This document shows positions 39,006-48,554 of a stretch of DNA of 64,000 bases, piece after piece. Position numbers and translations under genes: made by a program. The notes below the pieces were generated by a model. The model did not search any database. It saw nothing but the letters and a program-made list of their open reading frames with translations, and was not told where the DNA came from. Position 1 is the first letter of the stretch, and every line of letters begins with the position of its first letter. The stretch comes from Nothophaeocryptopus gaeumannii (Eukaryota; Ascomycota; Dothideomycetes; Mycosphaerellales; Mycosphaerellaceae). The stretch is from the NCBI GenBank assembly GCA_031771865.1, contig JASISA010000001.1, positions 992,001-1,056,000 on the forward strand, given 5' to 3'.

Positions 39006-39838
39006 GGTTGGTAAGTGTGGTTAGTTGCGAATGGGTTGTGATAGCGAAGCAGAGGTGAGATAGAAAGGGTAAGTAACCTATCGCAGAGCCTACCTTTTGA
39101 GATACGAAGTGCCCTGAACAACATATAGCTTTATGCTTTCGCGCACCTCGCACTCGTTCCTCACAGTTTATCCAGTGGCAGCAGACCGCGGATGCCGGAT
39201 TACCCCTCATCGTGCGAGATCATTGGAAGACTCGTTCATGGCGACTCTCCTGGTTCTGATTCTGCAATCTCGCATGGCGGTGCGAGCTTGTTGGAGCAGG
39301 GCATGGATGAGCATATAGCGCATGCTGAGCTTTGGGAGGGGGTAGGATTCGCGAAATGGTGATGTCGGACGGAGCTACGTCGCTGTCGATGGATGGAGGG
39401 GAAGATCACATGCGAGGATGGATGTCGAGCACGAAGGAGCCGGAAAAGACTGGCATGCACGAGCCACATCCTTCAGTATTCATGCCCACAATTCTTCCAA
39501 TCCTCCGAACGCAGGGTCCCACCGATCGCGGGGCACGATCTCGCCCGCGAGCATCTCCAGCCAGACTGCACTGGGCATTCACGGCACCCGCCAGCATCGG
39601 ATGACCACATCATGTAACAAATCTTGTGCGCGGCGTCCTTGTAACACGCGCCTTGCGCCCTTTGGACAACATGTGAGTGTATTCTCATTAAGGTGTTCTA
39701 GTCCGAGTCATAGAAGTCCAATTAGAGTTTCCTAACTTTTCCGTGAAGTGAAGCTCTCTCTTTCTTATCTCTTCTCTCCTCTCCCCCATCACAAGAACTA
39801 CACTCACCTCCAACAAAAACAGCCCATTGACTCTCACT
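39006..39838. other. Intergenic between SDR and PDX1
   Basis: These 833 bp separate divergent starts and should contain both promoters. Several overlapping short frames (39236-39735) have no family resemblance. CT-rich text just before 39839 is typical of a strong fungal promoter. Confidence 0.5.
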
Positions 39839-40867
39839 ATGTCTACAAACGGCACCTCCATCTCCCCCTTCCGCTCTCAGAAAGCTCAATGCGACATCAC
39901 CATGTCTACCACTACCGCCCCCACCAATGGCCACGCCGAACCCCTCACAGCCTCCTCCACCAAAAAAACCACCTCCCTCACCACCGACCCGCAATCCACC
40001 TTCGCCGTCAAAGCCGGTCTCGCCCAAATGCTCAAAGGCGGCGTAATCATGGACGTAGTAGACGCCTCCCAAGCGCGCATCGCCGAAGAAGCAGGCGCCT
40101 GTGCCGTCATGGCTCTCGAACGCGTCCCAGCCGATATTCGAAAGGATGGAGGAGTTGCTAGGATGAGTGACCCGCAAATGATTCAGGAGATTATGAGGGC
40201 GGTGACTATTCCCGTGATGGCGAAGGCGAGAATTGGACACGTGGTGGAGTGTCAGATTTTGCAGGCTGTGGGCGTGGATTATATTGATGAGAGTGAGGTG
40301 TTGACGCCGGCGGATCCTGTTAACCATGTGGACAAGAGTCACTTCCAGACACCGTTTGTGTGTGGATGCCGGGATCTTGGGGAGGCTCTGAGGAGGATAT
40401 CGGAGGGAGCGGCTATGATCCGGACAAAGGGAGAGGCGGGCACGGGAGATGTCATCGAGGCTGTGAGACACATGCAGACTGTGAACGCGCAGATTGCGAG
40501 AGCGAGCTCGGCTTCAGACAATGAGCTGCGACAGATGGCGAGGGAGTTGGAAGTTGATTATGCATTGTTGAAGCAGACAGCCCAGCTCAAGAGGCTACCG
40601 GTTGTCAACTTCGCGGCAGGGGGAATTGCCACGCCGGCTGATGCTGCACTGATGATGCAGATGGGCTGCGATGGTGTATTTGTGGGTTCTGGTATTTTCA
40701 AGTCGGGAGATGCTGCGAAGAGGGCGAAGGCCATCGTGCAAGCTACGACGCACTACAACGACCCGAAGAAGCTGGCGGAGGTCAGCATTGGGTTGGGAGA
40801 GGCCATGGTTGGGATCAACTGTGGTTCGATGGGTGAGACCGACAAGCTGGCTAAGCGTGGATGGTAA
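39839..40867 (+). CDS. PDX1: Pyridoxal 5'-phosphate synthase subunit Pdx1
   Basis: A single exon of 342 residues starts at the ATG at 39839 (MSTNGTSISPF). Pdx1 condenses ribose 5-phosphate, glyceraldehyde 3-phosphate and ammonia (from the Pdx2 glutaminase) to PLP, forming a dodecameric ring. After a variable, Ser/Thr-rich N-terminus of about 60 residues comes the TIM barrel: GGVIMDVVDASQARIAEEAG (with the substrate Asp), ALERVPADIR, VMAKARIGH with the imine-forming lysine, SEVLTPADP, PFVCGCRDLGEALRR, TKGEAGTG (phosphate loop), then FAAGGIATPADAALMMQMG and FVGSGIFKS. In Cercospora the orthologue (SOR1/PDX1) is needed for resistance to singlet oxygen. The length and N-terminus fit that filamentous-fungal form. 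Confidence 0.96.
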   Translation: MSTNGTSISPFRSQKAQCDITMSTTTAPTNGHAEPLTASSTKKTTSLTTDPQSTFAVKAGLAQMLKGGVIMDVVDASQARIAEEAGACAVMALERVPADIRKDGGVARMSDPQMIQEIMRAVTIPVMAKARIGHVVECQILQAVGVDYIDESEVLTPADPVNHVDKSHFQTPFVCGCRDLGEALRRISEGAAMIRTKGEAGTGDVIEAVRHMQTVNAQIARASSASDNELRQMARELEVDYALLKQTAQLKRLPVVNFAAGGIATPADAALMMQMGCDGVFVGSGIFKSGDAAKRAKAIVQATTHYNDPKKLAEVSIGLGEAMVGINCGSMGETDKLAKRGW

Positions 40868-41342
40868 CTTTCCGTCTCAGTTTGGAATGATGTGGCTCAC
40901 AATTCATGCATAGCACGCAGGCGTTTTTGAGAAAAGGAAGGGTCGAAAAGCGTGGTGAATAGATTCTGTACAGCGATTCATCAGAAGTCAGAGGAAATTT
41001 GAAAACACTACACATTGATCGAAGAGGATGGCACTCACTCGGACGCGTAGCTGCACCGATTGCTTAATCGCCTACGACGCTGTCTGCCTTCTCCTCCTTC
41101 GTACTATGCCCGCTGTTTTGACCCTTGTCCTTACTAGGCCGATTTCGTTCGTCGTAGAACGCTTGGAACTTTGCCCTCCCATTGCTTGCCGAACGCCTCG
41201 CTAAAATTTTGACACAATTCCGCAATCTTGACCTCCCTTTGAGGTCTATCGAATAATCCGCCTCAATCGCCTTTGCAATATTGGGGACTGCTTCGATACA
41301 AACCTCTGGCTCTGACTCTGGCGCAGGACCCGAAAGGTCATT
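40868..41342. other. Convergent 3' region with in-frame extension of RFC3
   Basis: PDX1 and RFC3 converge here. On the minus strand the RFC3 reading frame stays open for 92 codons beyond its TAG stop, down to a TAA at 41064-41066. That stretch begins NDLSGPAPESEPEVCIEAVP and turns basic. It is not annotated as coding, but its openness is unusual. The remaining bases (40868-41063) hold nothing recognisable. Confidence 0.45.
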
Positions 41343-42530
41343 CTATGCCTTCTCCTTTATCGCCACTCCACTTCTGATCACTCCAACGAGGCCACCAGTC
41401 TGTATACTTTCACTGCCACCACCGGAGAGACGATATTCGATGTCCGCGAGACCTTCAAGCCACGCGACTCGCGTTTGAGCTGGGACTTCCACCTCGGTCA
41501 ATTTGTCTCCCATCGCTGTGATGATATCTGCCAAGGCCAGGCCTTTATTCTTCTTGAGAGTGTTAATAGTTGCTAGACAGCTGCCGACGTTTTTCGTTTT
41601 GAGCAGCGTCTGTGTGATGGCATTGATGTCTGCTGGATGTGGTGCTGCAATACAGTCGTATATCGTCTCTTGCGTGATCAAGTCTCTTTGGATATCCTTG
41701 TTCTCTTTCACATGTTCTCCCGGGACGTGGAGCGGAGTGGAGGAAGCGTGGCAGGCTTGCAGCACGTTGAGAGCACGACGCATGTCTCCTTTTGACAGTG
41801 TGACAAGACTCTTCACGGCATCTGGCGCGATGTTGACGCCTTCCTCGACGACGACTTTATCAACGAGTTGGCGAATGTCTCGTTCTTTCAAGGGCGAGAA
41901 TCGGAAGCGTGTGCATCGAGAGAGCAGAGCCGGGCTCAGCTTGTGGGTATAGTTGGCAATGATACAGAATCGCGTGTTGGCAGTATATCGCTCCATGATT
42001 CGCCGAAGTGCCATCTGTGCGGTGCTGGTCATGGCATCCGCCTCGTCAAGAATGATCAACTTGAAGTTGGCAATGCTGTCATCTTGCTTCGTCTTGTCGA
42101 AGCTACCGGCGAAGATCTGTTTCGTAGAGCTGAAGGTCTTGATCTGATCTCGGACGACATCAATACCTCTGTCATCAGACGCGTTCAGCTCCAGCACCAT
42201 CTGGCGCATGTTCTTGTTTCCGTATATCCGTCTCGCCAATGCCAGCACCGTGGATGTCTTTCCTGTTCCAGGTGGTCCATAAAGAAGCAAATGCGGCAGT
42301 CTGTTAGAGTCCACAAACTTGTTTATGGTGGCGAGAATATCTTGATGACCGGACACGTCGTCGAGCGAGTTGGGGCGGTATTTCTCAACCCATGGCAGAT
42401 TGTCTTCGGCCTCCACTGGCAGGTTGGCAGCACTTCGTTTCCCTTTCGCAGCGGTGTTGGAGGAGAATGTGATGTCGTTGGACGGTTTGGAGGGGACATC
42501 AAGGTCCATCTCATCTTCGTAGTCCGACAT
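41343..42530 (-). CDS. RFC3: Replication factor C subunit 3
   Basis: A single exon of 395 residues starts at the ATG at 42530. Rfc3 (human RFC5) is a small subunit of the RFC clamp loader, which opens PCNA onto primed DNA during replication and repair. The AAA+ motifs are complete: LPWVEKYRPNSLDDVSGHQD (RFC box I/II), Walker A LLYGPPGTGKTS, Walker B LIILDEADAM, sensor 1 FCIIANY, the arginine-finger SRC motif LLSRCTRFRF, and sensor 2 KGDMRRALNVLQ. The C-terminal collar helices finish with SGGGSESIQTGGLVGVIRSG. The N-terminal 45 residues are acidic and unconserved. It is head-to-head with PET127 over 227 bp. Confidence 0.95.
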   Translation of the reverse strand: MSDYEDEMDLDVPSKPSNDITFSSNTAAKGKRSAANLPVEAEDNLPWVEKYRPNSLDDVSGHQDILATINKFVDSNRLPHLLLYGPPGTGKTSTVLALARRIYGNKNMRQMVLELNASDDRGIDVVRDQIKTFSSTKQIFAGSFDKTKQDDSIANFKLIILDEADAMTSTAQMALRRIMERYTANTRFCIIANYTHKLSPALLSRCTRFRFSPLKERDIRQLVDKVVVEEGVNIAPDAVKSLVTLSKGDMRRALNVLQACHASSTPLHVPGEHVKENKDIQRDLITQETIYDCIAAPHPADINAITQTLLKTKNVGSCLATINTLKKNKGLALADIITAMGDKLTEVEVPAQTRVAWLEGLADIEYRLSGGGSESIQTGGLVGVIRSGVAIKEKA

Positions 42531-42757
42531 GATGGGCGTGACTGGAGGGAGTTGTGTTGGGTTGGTGCGGATAGTGTAGAGTGCTAGATGGATGCTATGC
42601 TTGAGGAGGAGACGCGCCGTCTGCGCGTAGAGCGCGATTGGTGCAACAAGGAAGGTTTGCCGACAGAAAAGTCCGAGACCACATCGTCGACGACATTACC
42701 TCCATCTTCTTCCTTTGCCTCCCTCTAAATCACACATTGACCCATCGACCTTGATCA
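42531..42757. promoter_or_regulatory. Bidirectional promoter of RFC3 and PET127
   Basis: The 227 bp between divergent ATGs at 42530 and 42758 must serve both genes. It contains an ACGCG-bearing text (GAGACGCGCCGTCTGCGCG, about 42609-42627). ACGCGT is the MCB/MBF motif that controls replication genes in yeasts, and here it is only partly matched. Confidence 0.5.
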
Positions 42758-45700
42758 ATGCTGGCCCGGAGAGTACATTCACCAGCATGGACCAGCACCG
42801 GCTACGTCTGCTTGGCCTGTCGACGCCAACGCTTGCGAACGCATCTCCGCCGCATCGAAACACCTCCGCCACAAACTTGCACCCAAGCACGGCGATGGAA
42901 CAGCGATCTTGCTCCGGTCAGCGCCAGCGACTCCTACTTCGATACTCTCAACGACATTAGCGACAACTACTCGGACTACAAGCCTCCGCCAGAGCCTCCG
43001 CGCAAAGATGAGGCCAAGAAGAAACATTCAAAGGGTCGGGACCGAAGCGCCATGGCCGCTCTGCGTCAGCAATTGGGATCGCAAGTCGGCCAGTCAGTGG
43101 ACGAAGATGCTGTCACAGCCGATAATCAGCAGAGAAAAAATTATGACTTCCACGCAGCGTTTATGAGGAACGAGTCGAGAAACAAAGCACGACTCAAGCC
43201 TCGAGCTCAGAAGAGCAGCGCTCTCAACATATCGGATATTATGCAGGACTTAGAACGCGACGTCAGTGTCAAAGCAGCATGGCAGGATAAGAGGTTGCAG
43301 CAGCAAAGCGATGAGCATCTTGAAGAAGACGAAGTGCGAGAAGGTGAACCGGAGGCCGAGCCGTCAGGACCAAGGCCATTTCCACGCTTCCAAAGGGCTG
43401 GTAGACCACGCAAACGATCCCCGCCTGCGGATAATGTACATGTGCCTACAGGGAAAATCCCAGACGTGGGGACGGCAGCAGAAGGGCAGATTGCAACACC
43501 TCGCAAAGAATGGAAAGCGAAGACATCACCAGCCGCAAGTGGACTTGGCGGGCCCATTACCGACAAGCTATCCTCGGACACACCCATGTCTTTGGCAGAC
43601 CGCTCTCGCCATCGAACTTGGGCAGGTCTGGCTGATGCCATGTCTTCGTCTAACAAAGTCACGTTCGGATCTTTGCGTAATGCAGACAAAAGATCGCCCG
43701 AGAAGCCCGTATCATCTGCTGTGAATCCTGCGCCGTTTGGAATGACTAACACGCCGTACAAGACTGGTATGTCAGATCTGCTTGGGTTGCTCGACGAACA
43801 ACATCAAAGCAAATCATCTGGAGCTCATTCGAGCGATGAACCGGGTGTCAAGGATGATCTGCGTCCAGGCGTTGTTCATCCCAAAGATAGCAACCGGTCG
43901 GATCAATTGGAAGGGGGTGTACGAGCTGCTGTGCCTGGTGACTCGGACTCGGCCGTTGCGTATGGAGATATGCTATCTGATGGCGAGGTCGTAGATAACC
44001 TATCGAGCGAAGACCAAAGTAGTACGCTTTCTATCCTCCAAAGACTGCATGAAAGACTGCAGTCTGATCGGGCAGAGCGTACGGATATTCAAACGAACTC
44101 CGAAACCATCAGCACTAGCGAAGGCAGCTCTCAAGACCCAGAAAACAACATCAGTGCATTCGAGAAAGCAGAGAATATGTCGACGGAAGACCAGCCTTCG
44201 CGATCAAAGTCTCTCGGATTGTTCACGCAAGAATATGCAGCAGTCGTGGAGCTAGTGCGGACAGCGATCGAGAAATCCAACCTTCACAGTGCTTTCCAAG
44301 CTCGTCACCACTTGCGGAGCAAATTGGCAATGAGATCAATGAACAAAGGCAGGCGGCGTACCCTAGGTACGAATCGACGAGACGCCATAAAATTTGCCCT
44401 TAGCGAAGTCGATACTCTTTTGTCGAGTCGAAATGAGTTGCAAGCCGAGGCTGCTGGGCCAGTGTCCTCTGATGAGCCAAGCGGTATGTTGATCGGCGAA
44501 GCAATGAGTGGAGATGGTGGTAGAAGCGGCGGCGGGAAGCCAGATAAAGAAGAACAAGTGGAGAAGACCCAGGAAACAGAGACTGAGCAGGACGTGGACC
44601 AAGCTGAATCTCACGCTGAGGTTCTAGAAATGGAGCCTTCTGCGCTCGAGATCATGCCTCTCGACGTTCCCCAACCTCCCGTGCCTTATTTGGAGTATGG
44701 TTTGGACCGAGTGCTCTTCAACCCCGCTGTATATCAGCTGCAGGACCCTGTTTCCCGTGTCTTCAACTTCGACCCATATCTCCAGAAGATCATGCCCGTT
44801 GGTGAGTTCGACTTCAACTCGCTGAAGGAATACAAGACATCTTCGCAGGATCAGGCTTTATCCGCTCTGGCAACGGAACACGAGAAGAAGTACATCGGCT
44901 CCACCTCGAGCATGACCAGCACACTTGCACATTTCCATTATCTCATATCAAATTGGCGACCTTTAAATATGTCGATGGTGTCCAGAGGCTTTCTCAAGGA
45001 ACCAACGTTCACGCTCACACAGATCAACAGGGCTCCAAGCGCCATTTTCCTTAGATGGAAGAATGGCACCTACGCAATAGATGCAGACAAGGAATTCGAC
45101 AGCGCGAACGTTCTGATGCTACTTGGAAAATCGTTGGAGCTACTTCTTACGTTGCCCACGGATGAGTACGAGAAGTATAGGAAGAGTGATCCTCGAACGG
45201 TCTCCGAGGAGCAGCGCAACGCCCCTGAGGCCTATCAGTACACCACCATGGGCGATTTCCTGATGCGATCTCAACTTGACGCTTACGATCCTCGATTGCC
45301 TGGAAACGGAACATTCGACCTCAAGACTCGTGCAGTGGTCTCTGTAAGAATGCAAGCTGATGATCATGAAGAAATGACCGGTTACGAGATCTACGCCAAT
45401 TATGGAAGGTACGGCTCTTACGAACGCGAATACTATGACATGATCCGCTCCACTATGCTGAAGTACATGCTCCAAGCTCGCATGGGTCGCATGAACGGTA
45501 TCTTTGTCGCTTATCACAACGTCAAACGAATATTCGGGTTTCAATACATACCGATCTCGGAGATGGACAAGGCCCTGCACGGTCAAACGGAAGCTTCACT
45601 CGGCGACCAGGAATTCAGGGCGAGCTTGAAGATTCTCAATGAGCTTTTGAACAAGGCCACAGCGAAATTTCCAGAGCAGTCCTTGCGTATCCACGTTGAG

Positions 45701-46453
45701 ACGCAGGAGCCTCAGAAGGATTCTGGCATGCCCACAGCATTGCATATGTTCGCCGAGCCCATGCCGGAGGATGAAATTGTTCGTATCCAAAGCAAGAACA
45801 AAGAAAAGATTGCAGAGTTCGAGCGCAAGATCATGGGCAAGGACGATGAAGCGGAAGACCAGTTCTCTGAGGATCTAGAAAGCGCTGACTCTGAGAGCGC
45901 CGCCGAAGAAGGTGCTCAGGAGGACGGCGCCATCGCGGGCGCTCGATCTCCGCTGAAGACCAGTGAAGCGAATGCCGACCCTCAATTCATCGAGAAGATT
46001 GATGTCGAGCAAGAAGATCTTCGGCCTCTGTTCTACGCCACAGCGATCGTGCAGTCCCGAGTGAATGGCGAGATTCCCTCTGGAGACCGCCCATCCAACC
46101 TCAAGAAAGATGATAAATGGGAGCTCAGCTACTTGATCAAAGAGTATGACACAACACGTCGAACATGGTCGTTGTACGAAGATATGAAAGCCCGTCGCAG
46201 ACACGCACTTGTGAAGGAAGGGGAAGACGAAGACGTTGGCGATGCGGAGTCCGATGCGAAGGACAAACATTCTGATGGATACATCCGGATGTTGCGGTCC
46301 ATGAGCCAGCAAGGCGAGAGGATTAGGGAGAAGATGGATGAGCTTGACAACGGAGAGGTCGTGAGGGTTGACCAGGGGATTCCGAGGATAAGAGAGAAGA
46401 TTGAGAGTCTGGATGATTATATGAAGTGGATGTATAGAGGGAAAGATGAGTAG
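42758..46453 (+). CDS. PET127: Mitochondrial RNA-processing protein Pet127
   Basis: A single exon of 1231 residues starts at the ATG at 42758. Pet127 acts in mitochondrial 5' RNA processing and degradation. Yeast Pet127 has been assigned to the PD-(D/E)XK nuclease superfamily as a 5'-3' exoribonuclease. The N-terminus is an arginine-rich presequence (MLARRVHSPAWTSTGYVCLA, RRQRLR). Residues about 60-620 are disordered, acidic and variable. The conserved Pet127 domain spans about 630-1010: EYGLDRVLFNPAVYQL, AHFHYLISNWRPLNMSM, RAPSAIFLRWKNGTYAID, FLMRSQLDAYDPRLPG, GTFDLKTRAVVSVR (the D-x-K nuclease motif), YGRYGSYEREYYDMIRS and FGFQYIPISEMDKALHG. A second conserved C-terminal piece follows an acidic spacer (DEAEDQFSEDLESADSE). 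The long acidic insertions make it larger than the yeast protein. Confidence 0.92.
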   Translation: MLARRVHSPAWTSTGYVCLACRRQRLRTHLRRIETPPPQTCTQARRWNSDLAPVSASDSYFDTLNDISDNYSDYKPPPEPPRKDEAKKKHSKGRDRSAMAALRQQLGSQVGQSVDEDAVTADNQQRKNYDFHAAFMRNESRNKARLKPRAQKSSALNISDIMQDLERDVSVKAAWQDKRLQQQSDEHLEEDEVREGEPEAEPSGPRPFPRFQRAGRPRKRSPPADNVHVPTGKIPDVGTAAEGQIATPRKEWKAKTSPAASGLGGPITDKLSSDTPMSLADRSRHRTWAGLADAMSSSNKVTFGSLRNADKRSPEKPVSSAVNPAPFGMTNTPYKTGMSDLLGLLDEQHQSKSSGAHSSDEPGVKDDLRPGVVHPKDSNRSDQLEGGVRAAVPGDSDSAVAYGDMLSDGEVVDNLSSEDQSSTLSILQRLHERLQSDRAERTDIQTNSETISTSEGSSQDPENNISAFEKAENMSTEDQPSRSKSLGLFTQEYAAVVELVRTAIEKSNLHSAFQARHHLRSKLAMRSMNKGRRRTLGTNRRDAIKFALSEVDTLLSSRNELQAEAAGPVSSDEPSGMLIGEAMSGDGGRSGGGKPDKEEQVEKTQETETEQDVDQAESHAEVLEMEPSALEIMPLDVPQPPVPYLEYGLDRVLFNPAVYQLQDPVSRVFNFDPYLQKIMPVGEFDFNSLKEYKTSSQDQALSALATEHEKKYIGSTSSMTSTLAHFHYLISNWRPLNMSMVSRGFLKEPTFTLTQINRAPSAIFLRWKNGTYAIDADKEFDSANVLMLLGKSLELLLTLPTDEYEKYRKSDPRTVSEEQRNAPEAYQYTTMGDFLMRSQLDAYDPRLPGNGTFDLKTRAVVSVRMQADDHEEMTGYEIYANYGRYGSYEREYYDMIRSTMLKYMLQARMGRMNGIFVAYHNVKRIFGFQYIPISEMDKALHGQTEASLGDQEFRASLKILNELLNKATAKFPEQSLRIHVETQEPQKDSGMPTALHMFAEPMPEDEIVRIQSKNKEKIAEFERKIMGKDDEAEDQFSEDLESADSESAAEEGAQEDGAIAGARSPLKTSEANADPQFIEKIDVEQEDLRPLFYATAIVQSRVNGEIPSGDRPSNLKKDDKWELSYLIKEYDTTRRTWSLYEDMKARRRHALVKEGEDEDVGDAESDAKDKHSDGYIRMLRSMSQQGERIREKMDELDNGEVVRVDQGIPRIREKIESLDDYMKWMYRGKDE

Positions 46454-47479
46454 CGGACGGTGTAAAGATACGCTTTTCCAGGCTGCATGGAAGGCATAAA
46501 AGCTCGAAGAATTGTACAACACAAGCCATGCATAGCGAGCCGGGGGGGGGGTTTGTGGAGTTATTAATCATATCATCGGATGCAGGCTCACCTGCTCTAG
46601 AGTAGCCCTGCCGACGCATTGAAGTATCGAAAAGTAGAATGCTCGGTGTGAGGCGGAACGAGGATCGGGGCGTAAATAGCGAGGGATCCGTGCGGTAGTT
46701 AGTGGCCTCAGGCAGCAATGGACCTCATCCTTGCTTGTTCTGGTATACTTGCGGCTTGTTCGAGCACAATCCTACGCCATCCGCGCCTGGAACATCTTAC
46801 ACATATTCCTCCAGTCAGCTCCCTTCGAGAGCTTGTTCTCCTGCCATTCGCTTTCTCTACTCTTCGCCCCTTACCTTCATTCCGACCGCGCCACCTTTTC
46901 CCCATCCAGCCGCGGCCTTTATGCAGCAGGGCTATCTGGAGCCTGCTCTGCCGTTCCGTTAAGGCAAACAAATGTGCCTTGAAACAGGTTACTCGCAATT
47001 CTGTGCCCTAGGCAACGATACTCGGACCTGGGGCAGCTAAGAGCTACTTCTCTGCCAGGCTTCTGCGATCCTCATTCATGAGCCTAACATCTCGGAAACA
47101 TGAATGCACAACTCGCCCCTGAGTCTCAAGCCGCTATTGAAACGCACTCCACGATACGTTGCCTGTTGAAATCCAAGTACACCGCCGGTCGTCACAGTCA
47201 AGAAGTCATTGAATGGGCGAACACCGCGACTCGAGAGGTTGTAGCAGCACTAGCATCCGTCTAAGCCATTCGTATCTCGTGCTTCTGCCAACATCACACT
47301 CCGCAGATTGTCCTACACTAGATCTAGTTGCGCAGCCAGCCAAGATGTATGCACCTTTCACGAGGAGTGCTTAGCTTCACATCGAGCGTGAGTGGCCTAT
47401 CCGAGTTACCATAAGGGCGAACAATCGCTGCTTTTCAGAGCCATGAACACCTTCATCCCATATGCATCTATTCGTCATC
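46454..47479. other. Gene-free kilobase with a ten-G run
   Basis: No gene is supported. A run of ten Gs lies at 46542-46551, just after the PET127 stop. Several overlapping frames at 46690-47011 look like chance. An ATG frame of 54 codons (47101-47265) has an alanine-rich helical sequence but no family. The last part is the promoter of the broken peroxidase gene. Confidence 0.45.
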
Positions 47480-48400
47480 ATGCGGTTATTTACCAGGGTT
47501 GGCGCGTTTCTGTCCGTAGGGGCTTTCGCTACTCCTTCGAGCATCTACGACAATTGGAAGCCTCCTGGCCCAAATTACAGTAAGCGTACCCATCGATGTG
47601 TGCATTTGTTTGCTGATCAAATCTCAGTGCAGGAACCGTGCCCGATGTTGAATACGCTTGCCAATCATCACATCCGTAAGTTGCTCGACTGAGATGACAA
47701 ATGTGCCACTGATCTGGGTGCTTTGCAGTGCCACATGATGGTCGGAACTTCACTCGAGAAGTGGTCATGAAGGCCCTTTCGGAAGCACTCAACTTCGATG
47801 CAGAACAGGCCAAAGTCACCTTTGACCAGGGTGTGGTGGTCAATCCATAGCCTAACGCAACGTTTTTCGACCTGTAAGTGCTGCCATCAAGCAGTCGCCT
47901 GCTAGGGCCCGAGGTGCGCGCAACTGTGCTGACCAGCAAAGCCAGTGCTCAGCTGAGTGTGGACGACGTCCTCGAGAAGGACGCTAGTCTGAGGTGTGAT
48001 ACGCCGAATAATTCAATTCCTCTGTCCGTTCAACCGAGCCATTTTCGATTCGACAAGGAAGAGGTGGAAGGGAGCTGCGTTGACTATTGGCATGTTGGCA
48101 AACAGCAAAATCGCGCGGTAGTTGGAGTCGAGGTGGCGTCATTGTTCGCCTTCTTTGGCAACAGGGATAACACGATTGCAAACAGAACATTGTTGGAGGC
48201 TTGGATCCATGAGTAAACTCACTTGTTGCAAACTCCTGCGGTCGGGCTGGCTAACGTTTAACGCAGCGAGTGAGCGGCTTCCTATCCATATGGGATGGAC
48301 GAAACCGGCTCTGGTCACCCTTGGAATGGTTAATAAACTGCGAGGTGAAGTTGCGGAAGCTCAGACTCGACTCACGGAGCTGGTGGAGGAGAATAGCTAA
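47480..48400 (+). pseudogene. Heme-thiolate peroxidase (family 2) with nonsense codon
   Basis: Five exons can be read in continuous phase: 47480-47579, 47628-47675, 47729-47873, 47937-48212 and 48271-48400, about 232 codons. They encode a chloroperoxidase/UPO-type secreted heme peroxidase: signal peptide (MRLFTRVGAFLSVGAFA), the heme-ligand motif EPCPMLNTLANHH, LPHDGRNFTREVV, FDQGVVVNP, PNATFFDL, VLEKDASL, VDYWHVG and LPIHMGWTKP. The only break is an in-frame TAG at 47848-47850, where the family normally has an acidic residue (NP-E-PNATF). In the acid-base E-H-D motif the histidine is lysine (EKD), unusual for an active enzyme. An upstream ATG at 47462 is also in frame. Everything else is intact, so the break is recent, or a sequence error, or is read through. 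Intact relatives oxidise or halogenate organic substrates outside the cell. Confidence 0.8.
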
Positions 48401-48554
48401 TTTTGGATCCAAGCAAGGAACACTGCATGCGTCGGTGTTAGATTTGCAGGTTTGGTTGAGTTTCGCGTTCTGATTTTACTTTGGTAGTGACTGATCAGAG
48501 ATCTTTCACATCAAAATCGAGTGCACGAGACTCAAGACAAACCCTTCAACTCGC

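Noticed and set aside
46690..47011. Overlapping frames in all three plus-strand phases and on the minus strand
   Set aside because: Mutually overlapping frames of similar size in a pyrimidine-rich region are best explained by low stop-codon density, not genes.
47101..47265. 54-codon ATG frame with alanine-rich helical sequence
   Set aside because: It is too short and unsupported; there is no homology, splice signal or secretion signal to raise it above chance.
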